Assembly: GCA_015178975.1 (NCBI GenBank) | Contig: WHVD01000022.1 | Coordinates: 620,001-684,000, forward strand | Reading direction: 5' to 3' | Length of the DNA stretch: 64,000 bases | Source: Hysterangium stoloniferum | Taxonomy: Eukaryota; Basidiomycota; Agaricomycetes; Hysterangiales; Hysterangiaceae | Shown here: positions 54,010 to 64,000 of the stretch, in pieces | How the letters are laid out: each line of letters starts with the position of its first letter | Position numbering within the stretch: the stretch's first letter is position 1 | Notes under the pieces: generated by a model | The model's database searches: none | What the model saw: only the letters and a program-made list of their open reading frames with translations | What the model was told of the DNA's origin: nothing | Translations under genes and position numbers: made by a program

Positions 54010-57000
54010 CCATGAAGGGGCCCAAACACTGGTGTGCCAGTTTGGCAGATGGTTGGGTAGTAGTTAGATTACTTGCATCCAAAAACACCTTATCTCCTGG
54101 ATGATAGACTGGAGTGGGTTCTTGTTGTTGGTTATAGTATCTCACCATGTCATCCTTTGATTTCTGTAAGGCAGCCCTAGCTTCCTGCAGAGCATCTGCC
54201 ATCCACTCCTTAAGTTCATTTACTGATTCCAATCTGGATGACACCTGATGTGGTTCAAAACCCATGCGTGGATGATGACCAGTGTCAACCATGAATGGTG
54301 TGTGTTATGTGGAAGAATGGATGTGATTATTGTATTGGAACTCTGCCAAGGGGAGTAATTCATCCCAATCATCCTGTCACTCATTTGTGAACACCCATAT
54401 ATATTGCTCTAGTTCCATGTTGAGACATTCTGTCTGTCCATCTGTCTGAGGATGATAGGCAGTAGAGGAGGCTATCTTAATGCCAAGCAAGTGGTAGAGT
54501 TCCTTGGTGAATTCTGCCACAAACTGTGAGCCACGGTCAGAAACCACCTTCATTGGCAAGCCATGTAGTTTCTAGACATGCTGTAGGAAAAGAAGTGCTG
54601 CACCTGCTGCTGACAATGTGGTCATGGTAGGGATGAAGTGTGCCCATTTTGAGAGTGAGTCAACTACATTCATAATCGCATCGAAACCGTGGGCCTCTGG
54701 CAGTTCTGTAATGAAGTCCACACTGATCACTTCCCAGTGTTGACTGGGGATTGGCAATGGATGCAACTGGCTCATAGGTTTATGCCAGATGATCTTGGTC
54801 CACAAACACACATCACAAGTCTTGGAATAGAGTCCTATGTGTCTTGACATCTGGGGCCACCAGTAATTCCTGGAAATGAGTTCTAAGGTCTTCCACCTGC
54901 CTGGGTGGCCTGTTACCTTGGTATTGTGATGTTGGGCCATAATACGGTGATGGAGATCCAAGTGGTCTGGAACATATACCTTACCACAAAACAGGAGTAG
55001 GCCCTCTGATTCTGACCACTCTGAGAACTGTATAGACCTGCTTTTAGTCTTGTGCATCTCCTGAATGGCATTTACCACTACATCTTCTGGAGTTGACTCC
55101 TTCAAGCCTTTCCAGACATCCTTCAGGATATCCTGTTCTTCACCATAAACCTCTACCCCTTCTAATGCTCGAATAGCAAACAATTCTGGTTGGAGGAGTA
55201 CCCTATCCTTGTTGTCTTCTGCACCAGAACCATGGTTGGCATGTCTGGATAGAGCATCTGATTTTCCCATAGAGGCTCCTGGACGATGATGCATCTCAAA
55301 GTCAAATTGTGCCAAATAAAGTGACCATCTGGCTTGCCTCCAGTTTAACTTCTTGGATGTGCGAAAGTATTCCAGGTTCTTATGGTCTGTCCAGATCTCA
55401 AATTTATGCTCAGCACCTTCTACAAAGTGATGCCACTCTTCCAGTGCCTGGATGATAGCCAGCATCTCCTTATCATGAATTTCATAATTGCATTCCACCT
55501 CATTGAGGCTTTTGGAGTAGAAAGAAATGGGATGCCACTTGCCATCTTCCTGTGACTGCTGAGACAGTACTGCACCTGTGGCAAAGTCTGAACTGTTAGC
55601 CTCAATACGGTACGGAAGGTCATCTTTTGGAAAGGCAAGAACTGGTGCTGAAGTCACCAGATGCTTGAGAGTGTGGAAGGCACCCACTTCCTCCTCACCC
55701 CACTTCCAAAGATGATCCTTTTTTGGTGAGATAAAACAGAGGATGTGCATGGTGGGAGAAGTCCTTGATGAAACGTCGGTAAAAGTTGGCAAACCACAGG
55801 AAGGACTGTACTTCCTTATGGCTGCCCGGGGTTGGCCATTCTGCTACACCAGCCACTTTGATTGGATCTATCTCCACCTGACCCTCTGAAATAATGAGTC
55901 CCAAATACTCAATCTTGGTCTTCTAAAATTTACACTTCTCTGGCCTGAGATAGAGTTTATGCTGGTGTAGCTGTTGCATAACTGGATGTGACACACAGTA
56001 GTGCTCTTGCAGTGTTTTGGTGAATATCAAGATGTCATCCAGATAAATGACCACAACACCTTCCATGATAAGGTCATGGAAAATGTCATTCATCATTGTC
56101 TGGAAGGTGGATGGGCTATTGGTGAGTCCAAAGAAATAACAAGGGGTTCAAACAATCCCCAGTTGGTGCGGAAGGCTACTTTCCATTAATCCCCTTTCTT
56201 GATCCTTACATTGTCATAGCCCCATCGTACATCTAATTTGGTGAAATAAGGAGCTCCACGTAGCTGATTGATAAGGTCAGAGATCAAGGGAAGGGGGTAT
56301 CGGTTCTTGATAGTGACAGCATTGAGAACACGATAGTCCTGTACTAAATGAAGGGACCCATCCTTTTTCTTAATAAAGAAAACTGGGGAAGCCATGGGTG
56401 ACTTTGAGGGTCAGATGTGGCCTGTGGATAGATTCTCTTGAAGGAAGGCATCAAGCTCTGCCTGTTCATTTGGAGCTAAAGGGTACACCTTGCAAGATGA
56501 AGGTTTGGCATCTGGTACCAGTTCAATGGCATGGTCCCAGGATTTCTGGTCAGGGAGTCTGTCAAAAGAGGCCTTGGAAAAGATGTCCACATATTCATGC
56601 AGATACACAGGAATTTGATCTTGTACTGGTCCTTTACCTGAAGTCATTGGTTGGGAAATACGACGAAATGCCTCTGCAAGATGCTGAGAAGTGGTAGTAC
56701 TGGCACGAATAAACTCTTCTTCAGGGGGGAGTGAGGCCACCCAAATGCGGTCTCCATCCTCTCGAAGAGCAGTATCTTCTTCTGTATCTTCTTCTACCTC
56801 TCCCTCCATCATTGAATCATCTTCTATAGGAGTGGTTGGCATCAGTAATGGCCCAGTACAGCAGACTCGAAGCTTTGCAGCTGCCCGATGCTCTTCCTTT
56901 AACTCTTGTTGGCAAGTCCGACATTGGGATGGGCATTGACTCATAGTGACCTTGCCTGTTGACCAATCCACCTCTGGGTTGTGCTGTTGCAGCCAGGTGA

Positions 57001-57912
57001 ATCTAAGAAGCATATTGTGGCGACCCAAACTGGTGATTGCAAAGACAACACACTCATAATGATCTTTATAATGCAGGATGAGGTCAACTACTTCTGTGAT
57101 AGCACCAGCCTCATTGTGAGTGCCATCAACATTAAGGACTGGAATTGGGTGAGTGAGGGAACGAGTGGTGAGGTGCTTCTTTTTAACAAAATCCCTGTCA
57201 ATGAACAGTCCTGTAGCACCACAATCTAAAAGAGCACTCAGGGCATGGATCTCAGCAGTGTCTGTCACCTGAATCTGAATTGGCAAGGACAAGGAGTTGG
57301 TCGAGGGGGTTGAGCATATGATGTAGGTGGATGGCAACCTCCGCTCCCACTTTGGGAGATGGGGGTAGGGTTTTGGGAGGTTAGATGTGACTATCAGTTT
57401 CACAGTTTCAGCATAAGTAGAAGGAGTGTATTGAGGCTCTATCTTATCTATTGTTACACTGTGAAGTTGGTCATGAAAAGCAACGAGGGCACATCCTTCA
57501 CTCGTTGCTGGGGGGAAAACCCTGTTCCACCGACTGTCCCAATGGGAGTGGCTCCTTGTCCACATTGGAAACCTGGCCTGCATCCTCCAATGCCAATATA
57601 TCTTGAGTGAATGCTGACAGGTTGTCTAGGTCTTCTGCTAGGAAACGGAGGATTTCCCTTATCTCTGGACAATCATGTGCCCAATGACCCACCTGTCCAC
57701 ATTTACGACAGGTATTGAGAGGGGTATGTTGCTGTGTCCAACGAGCCTGGTCCACTTCCATAGGCACGGTTCCGATTGTGGACCCCTGTTGCATCGACGG
57801 AGTGTGTAAGGGAAATCCAGGGGGCGGCCCTGGTGGCAGTATGTAATTGATATGAGGGGTGTGGGGATCGAGTGGGAATGTGATCTGGTTGTCAATGAAA
57901 CAAACTTAGGCA

Positions 57913-58684
57913 CATATCACATATTCTAACAGATGGGGGTAGCAGCGGAGATGGGGGTAGCAGGTGGAGATGGGGGTAGCAGTGGGGATGGGGGTAGCAG
58001 CGGAGATGGGGGTAGCAGCGGAGATGGGGGTAGCTCCCAGATGTCCTATCCTTCTGCCACTTGTGTTCCAGACTAATAAGCCATGAAGCTCTGAAACAAT
58101 ACAGACATAGAAATATCATAATGATGGAGATGACAAAGTCAAAAGGAAGACCCAGATCCTTCAAAGTGAGAGCTTTTTTATTTTTTATTTTTGTCAAAAA
58201 CAAATGACCAAGGATTTAGTAGAATACTCATAAGACAGTAAGAGACTATTATTGAGAGGGAACAGCAGGATTCCAAGGAGGATGTCAAGGCACTTCTAGA
58301 TACCTGGAATGAAATGCTATTAGAGGAGGGATCTTTGGGTGCTGTGACTTTCATATTTGGGAAGGGTTGATGTTGGTTTTTAATCCCCTATTCTGGGCTT
58401 GGATGCAGTTCTGTTTGTTTTTGCTATGACTCTCAAGTACAACTGAAGTGGTAGACTCATGAATGAGAATCCCCCATATAAATAGCTGAGTGTAGTTAAC
58501 TTGTATGCTATAGTTCAAGTTGATTACCTACAAGCACTTGAAATGCTGACCTACATGTATATCTGATAACTTTGGGAATCCTGGTATTATCTCTCAATCA
58601 TCAGATTTTGGTTTTGATACCAGGATGATGGAAAGACTTGCATGAGGTTATGCACTTGGCACTGAATCAAATATGCCTGGGATA
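57913..58684. other. Unclassified DNA between the chromovirus and the Tc1 element
   Basis: It contains the minisatellite at 57932-58037, then AT-rich sequence with no recognised frame. The Tc1/mariner element inserted at a TA at 58685-58686. Confidence 0.4.
57932..58037. repeat. Minisatellite, 18-bp unit, nearly 6 copies
   Basis: The unit is gatgggggtagcagcgga, with small variants (one copy has an extra base). On the minus strand it reads like a Pro/Ser-rich repeat and resembles the unit in the gag at 61812-62294. It may therefore be a remnant of a Gag N-terminal repeat from the neighbouring chromovirus. Confidence 0.85.
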
Positions 58685-58929
58685 TACAGTGGGGGACAAA
58701 ACTGTTCCAATGATTTTTTATATGTCAAAGAATGTTGAATACATAACTCAATGAGTACTTGACCAATTGACCTGAAATTTTTAATTTAGGTAGTCATATA
58801 TTTTGGCTATATACCCTAAGAATTCTATGACATAAGCATTCTTTGTCATCAAACTATAAATCAAATACTAATGCAATCTCATTGGAACAGTTTTGTCGCT
58901 GGTATATAATCCAATACAAATCATATAAT

Positions 58930-60347
58930 CTAGTACTTGGTGTAACCCCCCTTGGCATCTAAAACAGCTGCAATCCTTCTAGACATACTCTCTATCAAAT
59001 TCTGACAAATAGAAGCAGGAATCCTGTCCCATTCTGTCTGGACCCTTTCCCATAACTCCTGAATACTCCTAGGCTCCACTTTATACTCTAGCAGCCTCTT
59101 CTTGAGGTAATGCCAAAGGTGTTCAATTGGATTAAGATAAGCAGATTGAGGGGCCATATCATGACATCAAAATCACTGCCATTAAGCCAATTGGTGGCCT
59201 TCTTGCTCTTGTGTTTGGGATCATTGTCTTGCTGAAAGACAATATCTCCAGTCTTCTTCTTGTAATGCTTGAGAGATTCTTGAAGTTCATCCTCCAAAAT
59301 GCTAACATGAATTTCAGCATCCATCCTCCCATCAATATTGGTGGCATATCCTGGTCCTTCCCAGAACATACAACCCCACGACATCAGATTCCCCCCTCCA
59401 AACTTGACTGTGCCCTCAACCAGCCTATCACTGAGCCCCTCTCCTGCTTTTTTCCACACCACTTCCTCCCATCTGACCCCAAACAATTGATTTTAGTCTC
59501 ATATGACCAAACAACCCTCTTCCAGTCCTCTAGAGACCAGTTCTTGTGTGCCAATGCAAAGTCCAGTCTCTCCCTTCTATGCCTTTCTGTGAGTTTAGGC
59601 CTTTTCTGTAAGGGCTACCTCTAACAGGACCTGTGGTACTCACACTAGGCTAGCAGAGGGATATCCAAAGTATATTAAGTACCTAATATATACAGGAGAC
59701 TAAACTACTCACCTAGCAGAGGGATATCCAAAGAGAAAAGGATAAGGGGGCGGCCTCTGCTAGGCGATCTGAAACTAGGGGGTGGCTAAAAATAGAATGA
59801 CAGCTCACCCCAACGGTCACTAACTACCTACTCTACCCTGGAGATATTCCTAGGGAGTGTTAGAAGTCATGGAAAAATACGAGAAGATTACAGGAAACAG
59901 TACTAATAACCCTCTTGGGGCTAGATTACTCAGAGGAACTTATTGGGGTTTTAGCAATATATATATCAACCATATTGAAGGCACAAATTGAATGTCCCCT
60001 TACATTTTCCTCTTCACCACAGCCTTCATTCCAGCTTTCTTGAGTTCCCTACTAATTGTTCTTGCAGAGATAGACTCTCCATTCATATCTTGTAGGACTT
60101 TAGAGGCCTGAGTGGCATGGTCAATCTTCTGGGAAGTGATTTGTTAGATGATGTAATGGGTATCAGAGGGGGAAAGTTTGTGTGGACATCCTCCAGCTAT
60201 TTTGGAGAGGGAGGAAGAATGTTTAGAGTGAATTCTGGATATAGTAGAGACAGAACGACCAGTGGTAGCAGCTACTTCATGTGCAGACTTGCCCTTGTCA
60301 AGTAGAGTAAGAATACAATCAAGTTGAGCAGGAGTGAGAGCTCTCAT
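58930..60347 (-). pseudogene. Tc1-type transposase pseudogene
   Basis: The minus strand begins MRALTPAQLDCILTLL at 60347 with helix-turn-helix motifs ('SAHEVAATTGRSVSTISRIHSK', then 'SISARTISRELKKAGM'). The catalytic part follows beyond the inserted LTR: 'RVVWSYETKIN', 'GGNLMSWGCMFW', 'FQQDNDPKHKS' and 'LNPIEHLWHYLKK', ending GGYTKY at 58930. Damage seen: an early in-frame stop near 60145, Tyr in place of the first catalytic Asp (usually W-S-D-E) near 59500, a one-base frameshift near 59155, and the solo LTR at 59607-60004. The second Asp (FQQDN) and the distal acidic residue (PIEHLW) remain. This is a fossil DNA transposase with no activity expected. Confidence 0.9.
59607..60004 (-). mobile_element. 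Solo LTR, 398 bp, inside the Tc1 transposase
   Basis: On the plus strand it runs TGTAAGGGCTAC to GTCCCCTTACA, with target duplication ttttc at 59602-59606 and 60005-60009. Read on the minus strand it shows 'ttttctctttggatatccctctgctaggtgagta', a variant of the pattern in the LTRs at 61234 and 63527, so it belongs to the same broad family. Confidence 0.9.
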
Positions 60348-60849
60348 GATGTAAACTGATGGGTTGTTGGGATGCTATCACTTGGAGAAGTGAACAGTTG
60401 TATATATACACAATTTGAACAGGTCACATGATTTTATTTGCATTTATTTGTGGATAATCAATAAGGTTATGTGCTGATCATGTGATAGGGACAAAACTGT
60501 TCCAATAAGATTGCATTAGTATTTGATTTATAGTTTGATGACAAATAATGCTTATGTCATAGAATTATTAGGGTATATAGCCAATATAGAATTATTAGGG
60601 TATATAGCCAATATATGACTACCTAAATTAAAAATTTCAGGTCAATTGGTCAAGTACTCATTGAGTTATTCAACATTCTTTAACATATAAAAAATCATTG
60701 GAACGGTTTTGTCCCCCACTGTACATTTGCAAAATAAATGCCAAGATAAGCCACTTTTCTGAATAATTCCCAGTGTTTGATTTCAATGAAGTCAAGTGAG
60801 GGGAGCACTGGTTGGCAGTTGCCACAAGAACCTTTAGACATATTTGAGA

Positions 60850-61126
60850 TAGTCACTATTTCTCTCCTGCTTTGAGTATAATCTATTCCACAAACCTGGA
60901 AAATCAATGAGGCAGCCAGATGCTCTGTCACCAGATCACAGTACAGGATCAGAAGACAATACTGATGTGATACTACTATGCCCTTACCTGTTTCAAATCA
61001 GAGCCCTGGAGGGTCTGGATCTGGTGGGGGAAGAGCAGGATGTTCTATGCAAGATCTGCAAAGCAGGGCAATTTGGATTGAGAGGACACAGTGGCTAAGG
61101 CAGTATGAGAGCTTCAACAGGGCAAC
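60850..61126 (+). mobile_element. Gypsy pol fragment (RNase H to integrase linker)
   Basis: A plus-strand reading contains 'FHKPGKSMRQPDALS', 'GSEDNTDVILL' and 'IRALEGLDLVGEEQDVL', the linker between RNase H and integrase in Agaricomycete chromoviruses. The same linker is seen, on the minus strand, near 55110-55260. Only this short piece is present; it is followed by an LTR fragment. Confidence 0.75.
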
Positions 61127-61233
61127 TGTTAAGAACAGAAAACTGACTGATGTCAGCAGACCGATGGGGACCAAATGGAAGGACATGGCTTCAGCTTATG
61201 TGCTGCACCCTTGCAAGTTACTGTCAGGGGTCC
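61127..61233 (-). mobile_element. Reversed 3' end of a TGTTAC...TTAACA-family LTR
   Basis: It begins TGTTAAGAACAG and contains GGCTTCAGCTTATGTGCTGC, the reverse complement of the LTR end seen at 28880-28987. It is cut off at 61233 where the next LTR starts. Confidence 0.75.
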
Positions 61234-61548
61234 TGTAAGGGGACAAATCATTCATACTTTATATCCCCCAGATTATGCTCTATTGTCTATTCCCTTTTAT
61301 TACCCCACTATTACAGGACACTTGATTCTTTATAGAGTACATTGAACTGATGTATGAGGGTGCTTAAGGTGTAGGAAAATGCACTGCATGCTGTATAGCT
61401 GACGTGTCACCTGGTAGAGTTTCCTTAGACTTTTCTCTTTGGATTTCCTCTATCAGGTGAGTAGATAGTTATCTTGTATTTAGACATTTATATATATCTT
61501 TGGATTTCCTCTATCAATGTGATATTCACCACTAGGGTTGCCCTTACA
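61234..61548 (+). mobile_element. 5' LTR (315 bp) of a gypsy element, TGTAAGGGGAC...GCCCTTACA
   Basis: Complete LTR ends, followed after 100 bp by a gag frame, so it acts as a 5' LTR. It is nearly identical to 63527-63843. It contains two 'ctttggatttcctctatca' words about 70 bp apart. The left flank lies inside an older LTR fragment; no matching target duplication was found after 63843. Confidence 0.85.
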
Positions 61549-61811
61549 GTAGAAAAGTCTCACAATCTCTTAGGACTGGCCACAGTTGTTACTACAGATA
61601 AAACACGAAGTAAACTTGCGACCCCTCCTTACATTCCACATATCACCCCACCTTGTGTTTTGGGATGTCTCTGCCTCCAGAGCTCAAGCAGTGCCTGCAA
61701 GGCATGGAACAGAACACTCAGGACAGCGTCAAGGCTCTCACAGACCTCATTACTCAACTCCAACTCACCATTAGCAATCTCACGAACTCTACACTCCCCT
61801 CTTCATCAGCC

Positions 61812-62294
61812 CCATCTCTCGCAACATCCACCCCATCTCTCGCAACATCCACCCCATCTCTCGCAACATCCACCCCATCTCTCGCAACATCCACCCCATC
61901 TCTCACAACATCCACCCCATCTCTCACAACATCCACCCCATCTCTCACAACATCCACCCCATCTCTCGCAACATCCACCCCATCTCTCACAACATCCACC
62001 CCATCTCTCGCAACATCCACCCCATCTCTCACAACATCCACCCCATCTCTCACAACATCCACCCCATCTCTCACAACATCCACCCCATCTCTCGCAACAT
62101 CCACCCCATCTCTCGCAACATCCACCCCATCTCTCACAACATCCACCCCATCTCTCGCAACATCCACCCCATCTCTCACAACATCCACCCCATCTCTCAC
62201 AACATCCACCCCATCTCTCACAACATCCACCCCATCTCTCGCAACATCCACCCCATCTCTCACAACATCCACCCCATCTCTCACAACATCTGTC
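61812..62294 (+). repeat. Coding minisatellite in gag, 21-bp unit, 23 copies
   Basis: Each unit codes Pro-Ser-Leu-(Ala/Thr)-Thr-Ser-Thr. The unit length is a multiple of three. Units differ only at one base, CTCGCA (Ala, 10 units) or CTCACA (Thr, 13 units), which is the sole CpG of the unit. Only the last unit has a further change at its end. The near-identity points to recent expansion or homogenisation. Confidence 0.95.
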
Positions 62295-62715
62295 TGAATG
62301 TCGTGTCATCTGAAAGGTTCGAAACTGAGTGACTTCAACAGAAATAGAGACCATGGCCGCAATTTTCTTCACTCTTGCTACACCTACATGATGCTGTGTC
62401 CTGAAGATTTCCCAGACGACAACACGTGCATCCTTTGGGTCTTGACTTTCATGAAAACTGGCCGAGCTGCAACTTGGGCAAGCGAGGCGATCCTGTGACA
62501 CCATGCTAACGGCACTATGTTCACGGACTGGGGTGACTTTCAGACCCAATTTGAAGCAGAATTCTACCCGCAATTTGAACAAGAAGCTGTCACTAGTCGA
62601 CTCAACTCTACAGCGTATTTTCAAGGTACCCAGCATATCGACCTCTACATCGACAACTTTTGAGAGATGGCCACAAGGCAGAGTACACCGGCACCCCCAC
62701 TGTCATGGCATTCAG

Positions 62716-63347
62716 TGTGAAGAGTGATGGAAGTTCTAACCGTTCTATATACAAAGAATATCGACCATTTAGGTATGACACCAGGATGTATTGACTGTCT
62801 AAGTCTAATACAGACTGAATGCATATTGACTGCTTAGTTCAATACGGTAGAGAGAGGTAGCTATCTAAAGTAAGGTAGAGAGCTAGAACGAATAAGTAGA
62901 ATCGACTGTTAAGTGCGATTCTGAACGACTGCTCGAGTGCAAAGTAGAGTAACTAGAGAGTCGAACAATAGAGTAGCGTGGATGTAGTCCACACGGGTTG
63001 AGATAAGGATTGAGTTTTGACTGGTACAGTTCGAAACTCTGATTGAATAGATAGCTAAAGCCTGTCTGTGACGGTCGAGATGATATACCAATCACAACTT
63101 ACAGGACACTAACGGGTGTCTGGGTAAGTCATGGTTGCGGTGTAAAAGTGACTGAGTTTTAAACTACGGGTGCTAGAATACATAAGTCTGGCATGTATGC
63201 ACCCACAAGAGTCAATGTACCGCATACATAGGTCATCGAACTAATTATAGATATATAATAAAAGAGAGAAAACAGAAATAAAAAAGGGAATATAATAAGA
63301 GCTCATCTGACTATATTTCCTGAGTGTATTTCACCATACCTCTCACA
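62716..63347 (-). mobile_element. Solo LTR, 632 bp, in gag
   Basis: On the plus strand it runs TGTGAAGAGTG to ACCTCTCACA, with target duplication ttcag at 62711-62715 and 63348-63352. It is closely similar to 52763-53397 over its whole length, in the same orientation. Confidence 0.9.
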
Positions 63348-63526
63348 TTCAGAGCCGGTCTAAACCACGGCGTCGAACGACAAGTCGCGACCATGACAGT
63401 CAGTCACCCAGGCAATAGCAACCTCAACGGCTGGTTTGAGACAGCGCACATTGCAGCGCAAGCCCAGGCAGCCAGTGACACTTTCCAGCAGTCACTCCAA
63501 TGGCAGAGCTTACCCCCGAGAACACC

Positions 63527-63843
63527 AGTAAGGGGACAAATCATTCATACTTTATATCCCCCAGATTATGCTCTATTGTCTATTCCCTTTTATTACCCCA
63601 CTATTACAGGACACTTGATTCTTTATAGAGTACATTGAACTGATGTATGAGGGTGCTTAAGGTGTGGGAAAATGCACTGTGTGCTGTATAGCTAACATGT
63701 CACACCTGGTAGAGTTTCCTTAGACTTTTCTCTTTGGATTTCCTCTATCAGGTGAGTAGATAGTTATCTTGTATTTAGACACTTATATATATCTTTGGAT
63801 TTCCTCTATCAGTGTGATATTCATCACTAGGGTTGCCCTTACA
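63527..63843 (+). mobile_element. Second LTR of the TGTAAGGGGAC family
   Basis: It begins at the AGTAAGGGGAC equivalent of the family start and ends GCCCTTACA. It is nearly identical to 61234-61548, with a handful of differences by eye. It could be the 3' LTR of the same collapsed element. The expected target duplication is not seen, so rearrangement is likely. Confidence 0.8.
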
Positions 63844-64000
63844 GCCTTTTTTCTGAAAAAGGAGTCCAATGCTCTATCAAAATGTGCAAATACTCAATTC
63901 ACTGCAAGGTAAAATAATTTGAGTATTTGATATTAATCAGTGGCAGCCTGAATAGACTGAGAACCCCTGAAGTCAAGAGTTTACTTGAATATATGCACCC
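63844..64000 (+). mobile_element. Start of a long LTR related to 50685-52501, reversed relative to it
   Basis: From 'ctgaaaaaggagtccaatgc' to the window end it is the reverse complement of about 52320-52475, with few differences. The element continues beyond the window. Confidence 0.8.

Larger units (their letters stand above)
52502..57912 (-). mobile_element. Minus-strand Ty3/gypsy chromovirus body, broken, with two solo LTRs inside
   Basis: Read on the minus strand from 57900: the Gag zinc knuckle C-x2-C-x4-H-x4-C (about 57680), a retropepsin region (about 57250-57000), reverse transcriptase (about 56460-55700), RNase H (about 55650-55250), integrase finger and core (about 55000-54380), a C-terminal linker interrupted by solo LTRs 53588-54009 and 52763-53397, and a chromodomain (about 52750-52600). 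Gag's N-terminus and the 5' LTR are absent beyond 57912. An old, inactive copy with several breaks, of the same general class as the pol at 1-8850. Confidence 0.88.
58687..60721 (-). mobile_element. Tc1/mariner DNA transposon, inactive, split by a solo LTR
   Basis: The ends are CAGTGGGGGACAAAAC and its reverse, bounded by TA target duplications (58685-58686 and 60722-60723). The inverted repeats are long, about 220 bp (58687-58905 and about 60490-60721). The right one carries a local duplication of about 28 bp ('attagggtatatagccaata' words at 60568-60612). Without the solo LTR and its duplication the element is about 1.63 kb, normal for Tc1. The transposase is damaged (see its entry). Confidence 0.93.
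61549..63526 (+). mobile_element. Gypsy gag region with minisatellite and solo LTR, broken
   Basis: Gag-like coding starts near 61653 (MCFGMSLPPELKQCLQGM), runs through a 23-unit Pro-Ser-Leu-Ala/Thr-Thr-Ser-Thr repeat, and continues as a Gag core ('YTYMMLCPEDFPDDN', 'GRAATWASEAIL', 'DWGDFQTQFEAEFYP') to about 62715. It resumes beyond the solo LTR with 'GNSNLNGWFETAHIAAQAQAA' (about 63405-63470). Protease and pol are absent. An inactive fossil with a few breaks. Confidence 0.82.

Noticed and set aside
61754-62636. Two long minus-strand frames over the 21-bp array (Asp/Val/Arg repeats and Cys/Glu/Arg/Trp/Gly repeats)
   Set aside because: They are shadow readings of the gag minisatellite. The plus-strand reading joins known Gag sequence at both sides.
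61234-63843. Calling 61234-63843 a complete element with two matching LTRs
   Set aside because: No target duplication joins the two outer flanks and the pol region is absent, so only a collapsed or rearranged element can be supported.

Overview
The window looks like nuclear DNA of a filamentous basidiomycete, most likely an Agaricomycete. The host genes carry many short GT-AG introns (mostly about 45-70 bp), and the repeats are chromodomain-bearing Ty3/gypsy elements, a Copia remnant, a Tc1/mariner element and a Mutator-like element. All calls were made by reading the sequence. No database search was run, so family names rest on recognised motifs.

Layout. 1-12952 is a nest of mobile elements. 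A chromovirus pol (1-8850, starting before the window) holds two solo LTRs. The second of these holds a 4065-bp Mutator-like DNA transposon whose 14-exon transposase looks intact. The 3' part of the chromovirus (chromodomain tail, antisense accessory gene, LTR) is present twice in tandem (about 8730-10846 and 10847-12952). 12953-15170 holds old repeats and a small solo LTR. 15171-26860 is a host-like island with two recognisable genes, EMC7 (minus) and a C2H2 zinc-finger protein (plus), arranged divergently. 26860-30590 is repeat-rich again, with a 23-bp minisatellite, nested LTRs and a decayed Copia element. 30591-40654 is a second host-like island with eIF3k (minus) and a fungal glutathione S-transferase (plus), again divergent.

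40655-64000 is almost entirely mobile DNA: gag and pol fragments, many solo LTRs with 5-bp target duplications, a young and nearly whole chromovirus (44684-50185, LTRs differing at one base in 320), a minus-strand chromovirus with two solo LTRs inside it (about 50685-57912), a Tc1/mariner element broken by a solo LTR (58687-60721), and a gypsy 5' end whose gag carries a 23-unit minisatellite (61234-63843).

How it fits together. The four host genes do housekeeping or regulatory work: ER membrane protein insertion, transcription control, translation initiation and detoxification. They sit in two islands between transposon clusters. Elements repeatedly inserted into one another, and most were reduced to solo LTRs by recombination. 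Copies that look older have lost CG dinucleotides in favour of CA/TG, which suggests long-term cytosine methylation of repeats. The least expected items are the intact-looking Mutator-like element, the duplicated antisense gene with a Zn2Cys6-like cluster at the chromovirus 3' end, a 6-nt microexon in the GST gene, and minisatellite variation confined to one CpG.
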